A stretch of DNA of 33,748 bases. Source: an uncultured Bacteroidales bacterium (GTDB taxonomy: Bacteria > Bacteroidota > Bacteroidia > Bacteroidales > UBA932). The stretch is from positions 1-33,748 of the forward strand of contig CAJUEK010000022.1 in assembly GCA_910585445.1 (NCBI GenBank), read 5' to 3'. The notes beneath the pieces were generated by a model. That model had not been told where the DNA came from. It did not search any database and saw nothing but the letters and a program-made list of their open reading frames with translations. Of this stretch, positions 6,756 to 14,708 are shown piece after piece; the first letter of the stretch is position 1; each line of letters begins with the position of its first letter. A program made the translations under genes and the position numbers.

Positions 6756-8015
6756 TTATCTTTTATATCCGAGCTTGCGCTCAATCTTGTCATTCTGCGC
6801 ATTGATGCGCTGCACTTCCTTCTCCAGTGCCGGTGTTATGTCAACGCAACTCTTGTGGCATTGCATTGAACGCGAATACATCCTGCCTATGCAGAAATTG
6901 CTGTGCTCACATGCGCTGCAATGATTCTCGTCCTCACGCATCTTGTTGACGAAATCCGTATCCTCAAGCACTGCCCGTCCCATCTGGAGCATCGGGAATC
7001 CCATATCAATGACATGGTCGGCTCCCTTGCGGTCCACAACGCCTCCTACATATACAAACGGGAAATCCGGCATTGCCTTCCGGAATTTCATCGCATCCTC
7101 AAGGAAGAACAGAGGCTTGAACGGTACTGTAGGAGCGACTATCTTTCCTCCCACCAGCACTCCTGCCTTCAGCCACCACTGGCGCCAAGGGAAGTAGTGC
7201 ACTATGGTCTTTACAGGAAACTGCCCGCGCATCACATACATCGGATGCCTGCTCACGAAGCCTCCGGACAGCACTATGGAGTCAACTCCAAGATTCCTCA
7301 ACTCTTTTGCTACCTCAATCAGCTCCTCGGTCTCCTGTCCGCCCCTGAAGCCGTCACGTGTGTTGAGTTTTGTGAAAACCGCAACCTTGCCTTTGCCTGC
7401 CTTCACCGCCTCGCTTACGCACATGCGCATAAAACGCATCCTGTTCTCGAGACTTCCTCCGAACATGTCCCTGCGATGGTTTGTATATGGTGACAGGAAC
7501 TGTGAAATCAGGTATCCGTGTCCTGCATGAATCTCCACCGCATCAAATCCTGCCTTTATAGCCAGTCTCACCGCCTCGCCATAAGCGGCCGCCACTTCCT
7601 CAATCTGGCTGAGGTTCATCTTCTGGACGAAAGTGGGGGAGTAGAGGTTGAACCCGCGGCTTGCCCCGAATGGAGTGCATCCGCAGATTCTCCTGTGCGA
7701 CATGTTTCCGCAGTGTCCGAGCTGTATGGAAGCCTTGGCTCCTTCCGCATGTATCGCATCAGTCAGTTTTTTCAGCTCGGGAACAATCTCCTCTCGCATC
7801 CAGAGCTGGTTCTCAAACGACAATCCGCTTCTGCAGACCGCGGCATATGCCACGGTAGTCATTCCGATTCCTCCGCGCGCCACAGCAACATGATAGTCGA
7901 ACAGTTCCTGCGACGGACGGTTGCCAGGGCACATTGCCTCGAAAGCAGCGGAACGTATTGTCCTGTTTCTCAGCTCTACCGGCCCTATCTTATATGGTGT
8001 GAACAGTTCGCTCAT
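6756..8015 (-). CDS. Old Yellow Enzyme family NADH:flavin oxidoreductase, possible 3-oxo-Delta4 steroid 5-beta-reductase
   Basis: A protein of 419 residues with an FMN-binding TIM barrel. Visible are the N-terminal LFTPYKIGPVELRNR, QLGHCGN, the barrel block GFDAVEIHAGHGYLISQFLSP, NHRRDMFGGSLENRMRF and the phosphate-binding YVGGVVDRKGAD...MGRAVLED. Near the C-terminus CSAC-x5-C-x11-C matches the [4Fe-4S] site of the 2,4-dienoyl-CoA reductase/BaiCD branch. Only the barrel half is present; the C-terminal FAD/NAD domain of long members is missing. BaiCD-type enzymes reduce 3-oxo-Delta4 steroid rings. The neighbouring 5-alpha-reductase homologue (46 bases upstream, same strand) makes a steroid or bile-acid role plausible, though the family also reduces other enones. 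The ATG at 8015 is used. Confidence 0.88.
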   Translation of the reverse strand: MSELFTPYKIGPVELRNRTIRSAAFEAMCPGNRPSQELFDYHVAVARGGIGMTTVAYAAVCRSGLSFENQLWMREEIVPELKKLTDAIHAEGAKASIQLGHCGNMSHRRICGCTPFGASRGFNLYSPTFVQKMNLSQIEEVAAAYGEAVRLAIKAGFDAVEIHAGHGYLISQFLSPYTNHRRDMFGGSLENRMRFMRMCVSEAVKAGKGKVAVFTKLNTRDGFRGGQETEELIEVAKELRNLGVDSIVLSGGFVSRHPMYVMRGQFPVKTIVHYFPWRQWWLKAGVLVGGKIVAPTVPFKPLFFLEDAMKFRKAMPDFPFVYVGGVVDRKGADHVIDMGFPMLQMGRAVLEDTDFVNKMREDENHCSACEHSNFCIGRMYSRSMQCHKSCVDITPALEKEVQRINAQNDKIERKLGYKR

Positions 8016-8061
8016 GATGCGTCATCCTAAAACTATAAATTATGTCCCGGTATCCGTGCAA

Positions 8062-8841
8062 TTACCAGATGAAAGGGATAAGATATTTCTTGTGAAGCTT
8101 CTTGTACTCCTCACCGAACTCCTCTTCATATTTGGCTGTCAGAGACTTGGCACGAGGGCCTAAGTTTGCGAAAGTCCAAATCACGAACAGCAGCCCGGCC
8201 GGTGACCACGTGAGCACGGCGTAGCCCGCCCATTCTGTCAGTTCTCCGAAATAGTTTGCTGAAGTGACATATTTATAGAATCCTTTGCGTGGGATATAAT
8301 GCCTGGTGTCGCCTGGTTTGCGCAGATGGCGTATGATGTAATCAGAATGCAGATTTATGCCCATTCCGGTGAAGAATACGATTGTGCCGAGCACGAATTG
8401 CGGCGAGAGCAGCCAGTCAATGGTATATGTGCCTGCAGGTGCCTCGACAAAAAGCCATCCTGCGATGAGATATGCGTTCAAAGTATTGAAAACGAGGCCT
8501 AAAAGCATTATGACTACAGGCATCTTGCTCTTGCCGCGCATAAGGAGCGGGAAAATGAACGACCTCTGGAAATAATGCAGGAGGAACAGGCCCGCCATGA
8601 TGTAGAGCACTACGTTTGAATTGCCTGTATCGGCACCGGAACGCGCGAACTTTACAGTATAGTAAAGCATGAAAAGGAACGCCGGGCATTCCATGAGAAC
8701 CCAGGCGGTCTTGTTGCCGATTTTCTTGCCCCAGTTGGATGAGGACAGGTAGCCGTAGCCTGCCTTGAAATAAAAGAGGGCCACGAAAACTATGACAGCC
8801 ATGACGGCCATGCAACTCATTATGATATAATAGGTATTCAT
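8062..8841 (-). CDS. steroid 5-alpha-reductase family membrane protein
   Basis: A protein of 259 residues with about six hydrophobic helices, the length of eukaryotic SRD5A1/2. The C-terminal half contains the family signature almost intact: NLHSDYIIRHLRKPGDTRHY, IPRKGFYKYVTSANYFGEL, TEWAGYAVLTWS, and the terminal KYEEEFGEEYKKLHKKYLIPF. In this family the conserved C-terminal part binds NADPH and the enzyme reduces the Delta4 double bond of 3-oxosteroids with 5-alpha stereochemistry in the membrane. It is the first gene of a two-gene unit with the Old Yellow Enzyme gene. In some gut Bacteroidales such a 5AR/5BR pair converts 3-oxo-Delta4 bile acids. No 3-beta-hydroxysteroid dehydrogenase is next to it here. 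Confidence 0.9.
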   Translation of the reverse strand: MNTYYIIMSCMAVMAVIVFVALFYFKAGYGYLSSSNWGKKIGNKTAWVLMECPAFLFMLYYTVKFARSGADTGNSNVVLYIMAGLFLLHYFQRSFIFPLLMRGKSKMPVVIMLLGLVFNTLNAYLIAGWLFVEAPAGTYTIDWLLSPQFVLGTIVFFTGMGINLHSDYIIRHLRKPGDTRHYIPRKGFYKYVTSANYFGELTEWAGYAVLTWSPAGLLFVIWTFANLGPRAKSLTAKYEEEFGEEYKKLHKKYLIPFIW

Positions 8842-8877
8842 ACCTGCCGCAATTTATCTTCTTGTTAAAAACGCCTG

Positions 8878-8885
8878 CAAAGGTA
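8878..8885 (-). promoter_or_regulatory. -7 box for the steroid-reductase pair
   Basis: TACCTTTG on the minus strand matches TAnnTTTG, 37 bases before the 5-alpha-reductase ATG. A -33 TTG at the ideal spacing is not evident. Confidence 0.4.
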
Positions 8886-8916
8886 ATAAAGATTTTTTCA
8901 AATCACTTTTTTTGCC

Positions 8917-8924
8917 TACTTTTG
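8917..8924 (+). promoter_or_regulatory. -7 box for pyrG
   Basis: TACTTTTG matches TAnnTTTG, 30 bases before the pyrG ATG at 8954. The -33 element is weak (T-rich only). Confidence 0.45.
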
Positions 8925-8953
8925 TGCCCCTGTTAGCGAACAAATTTTTCCTT

Positions 8954-10570
8954 ATGAACACAAAGTACGTATTCGTTTCAGGTGGCGTCGCCTCGTCTTT
9001 AGGTAAAGGCATCATTTCCGCATCCCTTGCAAAGCTTCTCCAGGCGAGAGGCCTCAGGGTTACGATTCAGAAGTTTGACCCTTATATCAATATTGATCCG
9101 GGCACATTGAATCCTTACGAGCACGGAGAGTGCTATGTCACGGAGGACGGTGCCGAAACGGACCTTGACCTTGGGCATTACGAGCGTTTCCTTGGGGTGC
9201 ACACTTCCAAGGCAAACAATGTGACTACAGGAAAAATCTATCACACAGTCATAAACAAAGAGCGTGAAGGCGCATATCTTGGCAAGACAGTCCAGATTGT
9301 GCCGCATATCACGGATGAAATCAAGCGCCGTATGCTCCTTCTGGGCAAGAGCGGAAAATATGACATAGTAATCACGGAAATCGGAGGAACGGTAGGTGAC
9401 ATGGAGTCCCAGCCTTTTGTGGAGGCTGTGCGTCAGCTCCAGTGGGAACTTCCTGAGGAAGACTGCGTTACAATACACTTGACCCTTGTCCCTTATCTCA
9501 GCGCTGCCAAGGAACTCAAGACAAAGCCTACACAGCATTCTGTACAGGCACTTCAGCGTGCCGGAGTCCAGCCGGACATCATCGTGTGCCGTACGGAGCA
9601 TGAGCTTACTCCGGACTTGCGCCGCAAGATGGCCCTGTTCTGCAACGTGAAGCCGGGACGTGTCATCCAGTCAATCGACGCAGCTTCGATATATGAAGTC
9701 CCTCTTAACATGGCCGCGGAAAAGCTCGATGAAGTAGTGCTTGCTCATTTCGGGCTCAACAGCCTGCCTCAGCCGGACCTTGCCAAATGGAATGCCTTCC
9801 TCGGCAAGCTCAATAACCCTAAGGATACGGTGAATATCGCCCTTGTCGGAAAATATGTGGAGCTGCAGGATGCCTATAAGTCTATCCTTGAGTCGTTTGT
9901 GCATGCAGGTGCCGCAAATGAGTGCAAGGTAAAGGTGCACAGCATTCACAGCGAATACCTCAATGAGGGAAATGTGGAGGAGCAGCTCTCCGGAATGGAC
10001 GGAGTGCTCGTAGCTCCGGGATTCGGCGAGAGAGGACTTGAGGGAAAAGTCGTTGCCATCAGATTTGCACGCGAACATGACCTTCCTTTCTTCGGCATAT
10101 GCCTTGGCATGCAGATGTGTGTCGTGGAGTTTGCACGCAATGTGCTCGGTCTCAAGGATGCAGTCTCACGTGAGGTGAATCCTCAGACCTCTACTCCTGT
10201 CATCGACCTGATGGAGGACCAGAAGAGCACGACCATCAAGGGCGGCACTATGCGTCTTGGAGCATATGACTGCCGTGTGGAGAAGAATACGCTTGCCTAT
10301 AGGATATATGGCTCGGAGCTTATCTCTGAGCGCCACAGGCACAGATATGAATTCAATAACGAGTATCTTTCCGCAATGGAAGCTGCCGGCATGAAGGCTT
10401 CAGGAAGGAATCCAGAGACAGGGCTTGTGGAGATTGTGGAGATACCTTCCCATCCGTTCTTCATCGGTGTGCAGTTCCATCCGGAGCTCAAGAGCACGCC
10501 TGAGCATCCTCAGCCTATTTTCGTTTCGTTTGTAAAAGCTGCGCTTGAACATAAGGCTTCAAGAAAGTAA
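8954..10570 (+). CDS. pyrG: CTP synthase
   Basis: A protein of 538 residues that makes CTP from UTP, ATP and glutamine, the last step of pyrimidine nucleotide synthesis, in the cytoplasm. The N-terminal synthetase domain shows KYVFVSGGVASSLGKGIISA (P-loop) and KFDPYINIDPGTLNPYEHGE. The C-terminal class I glutamine amidotransferase domain shows PGFGERGLEGK, FFGICLGMQ with the nucleophilic Cys, and GVQFHPE with the catalytic His-Glu. The frame is open upstream to 8912, but the conserved start MNTKYVFVSGG at 8954 decides the start and leaves room for the promoter box. The glutaminyl cyclase gene begins 1 base after the stop. Confidence 0.98.
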   Translation: MNTKYVFVSGGVASSLGKGIISASLAKLLQARGLRVTIQKFDPYINIDPGTLNPYEHGECYVTEDGAETDLDLGHYERFLGVHTSKANNVTTGKIYHTVINKEREGAYLGKTVQIVPHITDEIKRRMLLLGKSGKYDIVITEIGGTVGDMESQPFVEAVRQLQWELPEEDCVTIHLTLVPYLSAAKELKTKPTQHSVQALQRAGVQPDIIVCRTEHELTPDLRRKMALFCNVKPGRVIQSIDAASIYEVPLNMAAEKLDEVVLAHFGLNSLPQPDLAKWNAFLGKLNNPKDTVNIALVGKYVELQDAYKSILESFVHAGAANECKVKVHSIHSEYLNEGNVEEQLSGMDGVLVAPGFGERGLEGKVVAIRFAREHDLPFFGICLGMQMCVVEFARNVLGLKDAVSREVNPQTSTPVIDLMEDQKSTTIKGGTMRLGAYDCRVEKNTLAYRIYGSELISERHRHRYEFNNEYLSAMEAAGMKASGRNPETGLVEIVEIPSHPFFIGVQFHPELKSTPEHPQPIFVSFVKAALEHKASRK

Positions 10571-10571
10571 G

Positions 10572-11333
10572 ATGAAAATGCGTCGTGTCATATTCCTTGT
10601 ATTGCTGTTCGTTGTTTTCGGCTGCGCTGATGCGAAAGTGAAATTCTATGAACTTGAGGTCGTTGCGGAGTATCCGCATGACACTGACTCATATACTCAG
10701 GGACTTTTCTTCCGTGACGGCCAGATGTATGAAAGCACCGGGCAGCATGGCAAATCGACTTTCAGGAAGGTTGAGCTTGAGACTGGAAAGGCCCTTGAAA
10801 AATTGGAATTTGACAGAAAATATTTTGTGGAAGGCTCGTCGGTGCTTGACGGCGAGCTTTTCATTCTGACTTGGGAAAGCCGTGTGGCCTTTATATATGA
10901 TGCCGCTACAATGGCATACAAGGCTACATGGAAATATCCGCGCGAGGGATGGGGGCTCACCACCGACGGAAAGCAGCTTATTGCCTCTGACGGCTCATCG
11001 TACCTCTATTTCATGGATTCGCGTTTCAATGTGTCGCGCAAGATTCAGGTGAAATTTGAAGGGAAGCCTGTAACCCTCCTGAATGAGCTGGAGTGGATTG
11101 ACGGGAAGATTTGGGCGAATGTCTATATGTCTGATGAGATTGTAATCGTTGACCCAAAAAGCGGCAATGTGGACGGTCTCGTGGATTGCAGCGGGTTGTT
11201 GCCCAGGCAGTTGCGCAGTACTTCAACGGATGTGCTGAACGGAATTGCCCTTGATGATGCTACTGGAAAGATTTATCTGACCGGAAAGAATTGGCCGAGA
11301 CTTTATGAGATAAGGCTGGCCGAAAAGAAATAG
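10572..11333 (+). CDS. glutaminyl-peptide cyclotransferase (plant/bacterial beta-propeller type), lipoprotein
   Basis: A protein of about 253 residues. It opens with MKMRRVIFLVLLFVVFGC, a lipoprotein signal with the lipid-anchor Cys near residue 18, so it is exported. The mature part shows the family blocks YPHDTDSYTQGLFF, YESTGQHGKSTFRKVELETG, EGSSVLDGELFILTW, EGWGLTTDGKQLIASDGSS, LNELEWIDGKIWANVY and DVLNGIALDDATGKIYLTGKNWP. The family is a five-bladed propeller that turns N-terminal Gln into pyroglutamate. In Bacteroidota, where many exported proteins begin with Gln after signal cleavage, this is a frequent modification. It starts 1 base after pyrG and is presumably co-transcribed. The ATG at 10578 is an alternative start. 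Confidence 0.9.
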   Translation: MKMRRVIFLVLLFVVFGCADAKVKFYELEVVAEYPHDTDSYTQGLFFRDGQMYESTGQHGKSTFRKVELETGKALEKLEFDRKYFVEGSSVLDGELFILTWESRVAFIYDAATMAYKATWKYPREGWGLTTDGKQLIASDGSSYLYFMDSRFNVSRKIQVKFEGKPVTLLNELEWIDGKIWANVYMSDEIVIVDPKSGNVDGLVDCSGLLPRQLRSTSTDVLNGIALDDATGKIYLTGKNWPRLYEIRLAEKK

Positions 11334-11391
11334 CCCTACGTTGCAGAAACGGATGGCATGGGGACGTAAAAAGTTCCGACACAATATGATT

Positions 11392-11475
11392 TTTTGCTGG
11401 GGTGCCCCTATGGAGGGGCTGAGATTATACCCGTTGAACCTGATGCGGCTAGTACTGACGAAGGGAAATGCGAAT
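11392..11475 (+). promoter_or_regulatory. TPP riboswitch (THI element)
   Basis: The conserved core is present: GGGGTGCC, then GGGGCTGAGATTATACCC, GAACCTGATGCGGCTAGTAC and TGACGAAGGGAA. TTTGC and GCGAA close the P1 stem with one G-T wobble. It ends about 33 bases before the receptor ATG, so control of translation initiation or early termination of the TonB receptor by thiamine pyrophosphate is expected. Confidence 0.95.
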
Positions 11476-11507
11476 CTCAATGCGCTGTTATGCGCTGCCC
11501 TTGCATA

Positions 11508-13847
11508 ATGTATATAATTATGCGAGGTTTTTTATTTTGTTCAGCGCTCTGTGCGCTGATTCCGGGCATCGTACAAGGTGCGGAGCCCGAAGGCAGGTCT
11601 GAGAAATTGGACAGTGCGGTTGTTTCTGTTTCACGTGCCGGAAAATCAACTCCGGTCACTTATTCGATGGTCGGGCGCGATGAGTTGCGCAAGACAAATC
11701 CAATCAATTCACTCCCTATGTCGCTTGCTCTACAGCCGTCCGTAATAGCTGTCAATGAGGGCGGTACGGGCCTGGGGTATTCCAAGATGACTGTCCGGGG
11801 AAGCAAAGGCTCACAGATTAATGTGACCCTGAACGGCATCACTCTCAATGATGCGGAGTCTCAGGAGGTATTCTGGGTGAATATTCCTGCGCTTTCCGCT
11901 CTGCTGAGCAGTGTCCAGCTTCAGAGGGGGCTTGGCACGTCAGCCTCCGGTCCTGGCGCATTCGGAGCGAGCATCAACATGAATACGGCGTCGGTTTCTC
12001 CCGGTCCATATGCACGTGTGGAGCTTGGATACGGTTCATATGATACGTTTACGGCGACTGCTGCTGCCGGCACGGGGCTTACCAGGAGTGGAATCTATTT
12101 TGATTTTGTCTTTTCCAAGGGCATCACTGACGGATATATCCGCAATGCGTTTGCTGATGTACAGTCTGCTTTCGCCGTTCTCGGCTGGATGGACGGGAAT
12201 AACTCGCTTCGTGCCACTTGGCTCTACGGAGAGCAGCATTCGGGCATAACATGGGAAGGAATAGACCTTGACGCGTATGCCAGGGACCGGAGGTACAATC
12301 CCGCAGGTGAATATTATGACGCTTACGGCAATGTCAGATATTATGACAATGAAACTGACAATTATATCCAGAATCACCTGCAATTGAATTATACGCGGCA
12401 GTTCGGGGAGCGGACTCTGTGGAGCACAACCTTCAATTGGACAAACGGGAAGGGCCATTTCGAGAATTACAAGGCGGGAAAACCTTTTCTGAATTATAAC
12501 TTCCCGTCTGACTTCAAGTTTACGCATTATGATTCAGACAATGATCCTGTCAGGACTTTCGATGTAAACTCAGAGGGGGACTTCATTGTGCGCGAGGCCA
12601 TGGCCAATAACTTGTTCGTTCTCAATTCCGATGTCCGCTATAAATCGGATATGCTGAATGTGACTGCCGGCATCAATCTCTCGCGCTATGACGGTGACCA
12701 TATCGGCCGTCTGATGTGGAGCGACATCCTTGGTGACGCGTATGATTATGCTTCGCACGATTGGTATCTCAACAATGGACTTAAGCAGGAAGCGAGCGCT
12801 TTTGCGCGGGCGGAATATGAGCCTTTGCCATGGCTGACTGCTTATGCTGACCTTCAATATAGGGGAGTGTGGCTGCGTATGTCAGGACCGGATGATGACC
12901 GTATTCCTTTGGACCATTCTGCGGATTGGCAGTTCTTCAACCCTCGTGCAGGAGTGTCGTTCCGTTGGAATCCGCGCAACAGGGCCTATGTTTCAGCGGC
13001 TCTCGGGCATCGTGAGCCGGGCCGCAGCGACATAAAGGAAAACATCAAGAATGACTGTGCTGCCCAGACTGCCGGGCTTGCCGGTGATGGAGTGAAATTA
13101 AGGCCGGAGAAGATGCTTGACCTGGAAATCGGCTACAGTTATGTGTCAGAGCATCTTGCCTTGTCTGCGAATGTGTATCTTATGGAATATTGGGACATGC
13201 TTTTGGAGACAGGCCGGCTCACTGATGTAGGTTATGCAATCAAGGAGAATGTCGACAGGAGCTGGAGACGGGGAGTGGAGCTTGCAGCCGGGTGGCAGGC
13301 TTTGCCATGGCTGCGTGCTGATGCCAATCTTACGTTGAGCACCAACATGATTCGGAATTATACGGAATATGTGCAGCATTTTGACGGGGACTGGAACCTT
13401 ACCGGCAAGACGACAGCCTTCAGCTACGGCAAGGCCAGGATGCTGATGTCACCGTCCTTGTGCGGAATGGCACGCCTTGCGTTCACTCCTTTTGTCAACA
13501 TGTTTTCCAATTCATTGAAGACTACAGCTTTGGCGATTGACGGAAAATTTGTCGGCAAGCAGTTCCTGGACAACACAATGACTGACAGCCGTTCGATACC
13601 TGCATATTTCGTGTCGAATTTGTCTCTTACCCATGAGTTCATCCTGTCGCACAGCGGTTCAGGCCTTGATGCCGGCAAGCTCGGGATAGGAGCCTATGTG
13701 AACAATCTGTTCAATAATATGTATTATGCGGACGGATGGTGCTGGAAGAACATCGCTGACGGGGATAATGGCGAACTGATAGACGGTATCGGAATCTATC
13801 CACAGGCCCCTGTCAATTTCATGCTGAAAGTCACATATCTGTTCTGA
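11508..13847 (+). CDS. TonB-dependent outer-membrane receptor, predicted thiamine uptake
   Basis: A protein of 779 residues when started at the ATG at 11508; 11520 is equally possible. Either gives a signal peptide ending near IVQGA. The reading frame continues upstream into the riboswitch, which cannot be coding. The plug domain runs about residues 30-170, with the pattern TVRGSKGSQINVTLNGITLND, VFWVNIPAL and GTSASGPGAFGASINMNTAS. The rest is beta-barrel, ending with a C-terminal Phe (MLKVTYLF), as is typical. No carboxypeptidase-like N-terminal domain and no SusD partner are present, which argues against glycan uptake. The TPP riboswitch upstream points to thiamine or a derivative as substrate. 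The inner-membrane transporter PnuT and thiamine pyrophosphokinase, commonly next to such receptors in Bacteroidota, are absent here. Confidence 0.92.
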   Translation: MYIIMRGFLFCSALCALIPGIVQGAEPEGRSEKLDSAVVSVSRAGKSTPVTYSMVGRDELRKTNPINSLPMSLALQPSVIAVNEGGTGLGYSKMTVRGSKGSQINVTLNGITLNDAESQEVFWVNIPALSALLSSVQLQRGLGTSASGPGAFGASINMNTASVSPGPYARVELGYGSYDTFTATAAAGTGLTRSGIYFDFVFSKGITDGYIRNAFADVQSAFAVLGWMDGNNSLRATWLYGEQHSGITWEGIDLDAYARDRRYNPAGEYYDAYGNVRYYDNETDNYIQNHLQLNYTRQFGERTLWSTTFNWTNGKGHFENYKAGKPFLNYNFPSDFKFTHYDSDNDPVRTFDVNSEGDFIVREAMANNLFVLNSDVRYKSDMLNVTAGINLSRYDGDHIGRLMWSDILGDAYDYASHDWYLNNGLKQEASAFARAEYEPLPWLTAYADLQYRGVWLRMSGPDDDRIPLDHSADWQFFNPRAGVSFRWNPRNRAYVSAALGHREPGRSDIKENIKNDCAAQTAGLAGDGVKLRPEKMLDLEIGYSYVSEHLALSANVYLMEYWDMLLETGRLTDVGYAIKENVDRSWRRGVELAAGWQALPWLRADANLTLSTNMIRNYTEYVQHFDGDWNLTGKTTAFSYGKARMLMSPSLCGMARLAFTPFVNMFSNSLKTTALAIDGKFVGKQFLDNTMTDSRSIPAYFVSNLSLTHEFILSHSGSGLDAGKLGIGAYVNNLFNNMYYADGWCWKNIADGDNGELIDGIGIYPQAPVNFMLKVTYLF

Positions 13848-14085
13848 CGCCCTGGCAGGCAGGATTGGTCTTGTGCCTTCCTGCCGCTATAGCTGAAGCA
13901 CAGTATGACCGGCAATGTAAGATGTAAATTGTTTATTAGTAATGTTTTATGCGATTTTGGATGTGCGTGTTTGCATTGGGCCATATTCTCGCTAACGTAA
14001 AGTCCGTCTGGCGGGAGGTGGCTTATTAGGACCGGCTCAAGTCGAAAAACCATCCACAGAAATGCCATTCTGGGTGGATACCACA

Positions 14086-14155
14086 GATTGAGAACAGGAC
14101 GAGAGTGAGAACAAGATGTGAGTGAGGGCAAGACCAGAGTGTGAAAACAAGACGA
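14086..14155. repeat. 17-bp minisatellite, four units
   Basis: There are four degenerate units of 17, 17, 17 and 19 bases with consensus GAGTGAGAACAAGACGA. The related copy at about 17324-17360 has only two such units, so unit number differs between copies. Confidence 0.65.
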
Positions 14156-14299
14156 AGTTGCTATCCACCCAAACACAGGATTTCATGGATACAAGGCATT
14201 TTGTCATAGCCTTATCCATGTGAATCTAAGTTTCCATGGATGCAACCCCGCTTTTCTTGACAAAACAATCCGGTCAATTTCGCTGCCAAAGTCCATGCA

Positions 14300-14410
14300 T
14301 TACAATCTCCTATGCTTCAGATATTCCATTATGATACTACAGGCCTCAATAGCAGTCCCGACAAATATAAACGCAGGCAGAACCCATGCAACGACCGGCA
14401 GTGGCTCTCC
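14300..14410 (-). pseudogene. 3' remnant of a paralogue of the membrane protein at 17404-17949
   Basis: The minus strand reads PLPVVAWVLPAFIFVGTAIE, then ACSIIMEYLKHRRL and stop. This aligns without gaps to the last 35 or so residues of the intact gene (VPLLDASWLLSALIFGGAAI...TEYLKHKRL). No upstream part of the gene remains, and no start or signal is visible. It is a decayed or partial duplicate. Confidence 0.75.
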
Positions 14411-14457
14411 TGTGGTTGTTCGTGGAGTGTAAAAGCTTAATAGTTATGTATATGCTG

Positions 14458-14493
14458 AAACGCGATGCCCTACAAACGGGGAATCGCGTTTTT
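14458..14493 (+). terminator. rho-independent terminator
   Basis: AAACGCGAT-GCCC and GGG-GAATCGCGTTT form a stem with one mismatch around a 7-8 base loop, followed by TTTTT. It could end read-through from the TonB receptor. Confidence 0.6.
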
Positions 14494-14655
14494 GTAATAT
14501 GTTGCTGCTCATATGTTTGAGACTCACGCTGCTTTGGGCTTCTGGCTCTGAACATAAGGTTAATGCTCCGGATGGCGGCACTTTAGGCCCGTCAGTTGCT
14601 TTGCCCTGAAATGATGAATCGTCTTCAGCATTGGTGAATATGCTGTTGCAGGCTC

Positions 14656-14685
14656 TTGCGGATTGTCATAATTCAATTAATTTTG
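14656..14685 (+). promoter_or_regulatory. promoter of the fructokinase-phosphatase unit
   Basis: TTG at 14656-14658, a 19-base spacer and TAATTTTG at 14678-14685 match the Bacteroidota consensus. The ATG follows 23 bases later. Confidence 0.65.
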
Positions 14686-14708
14686 CCGCGAAATAAAAAT
14701 TACTGAAA

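Larger units (their letters stand above)
14041..14410. repeat. segmental duplication, copy 1 (diverged)
   Basis: The stretch matches 17284-17510: CCATCCAC, GAAATG-CATT, GGATGGATAC-like sequence, CAAGACGA units, TATCCACCC/CATCCACCC, then the end of a membrane-protein gene. It lies in the 860-base gene-free interval between the TonB receptor and fructokinase. The rest of the interval (13848-14040 and 14500-14650) shows nothing I can name apart from a GC-rich hairpin near 13852-13892. Confidence 0.65.

Noticed and set aside
6263..6869. Open frames of 180 and 63 codons on the plus strand
   Set aside because: They run through the RNase P RNA on the opposite strand; the RNA signatures and P1 pairing explain the sequence.
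8912..8953. Upstream start for pyrG
   Set aside because: It would include the TAnnTTTG promoter box and add residues not found before the conserved MNTKYVFVSGG.
11394..11507. N-terminal extension of the TonB receptor
   Set aside because: The stretch is the TPP riboswitch; the signal peptide begins only at 11508 or 11520.
14086..14155. CRISPR-like array
   Set aside because: The units are contiguous 17-mers without spacers, and no cas genes are present.
14037..14555. Several short frames on both strands in the duplicated region
   Set aside because: They are chance frames in repeat sequence; only the 35-codon homology to the 17404-17949 gene is supported.
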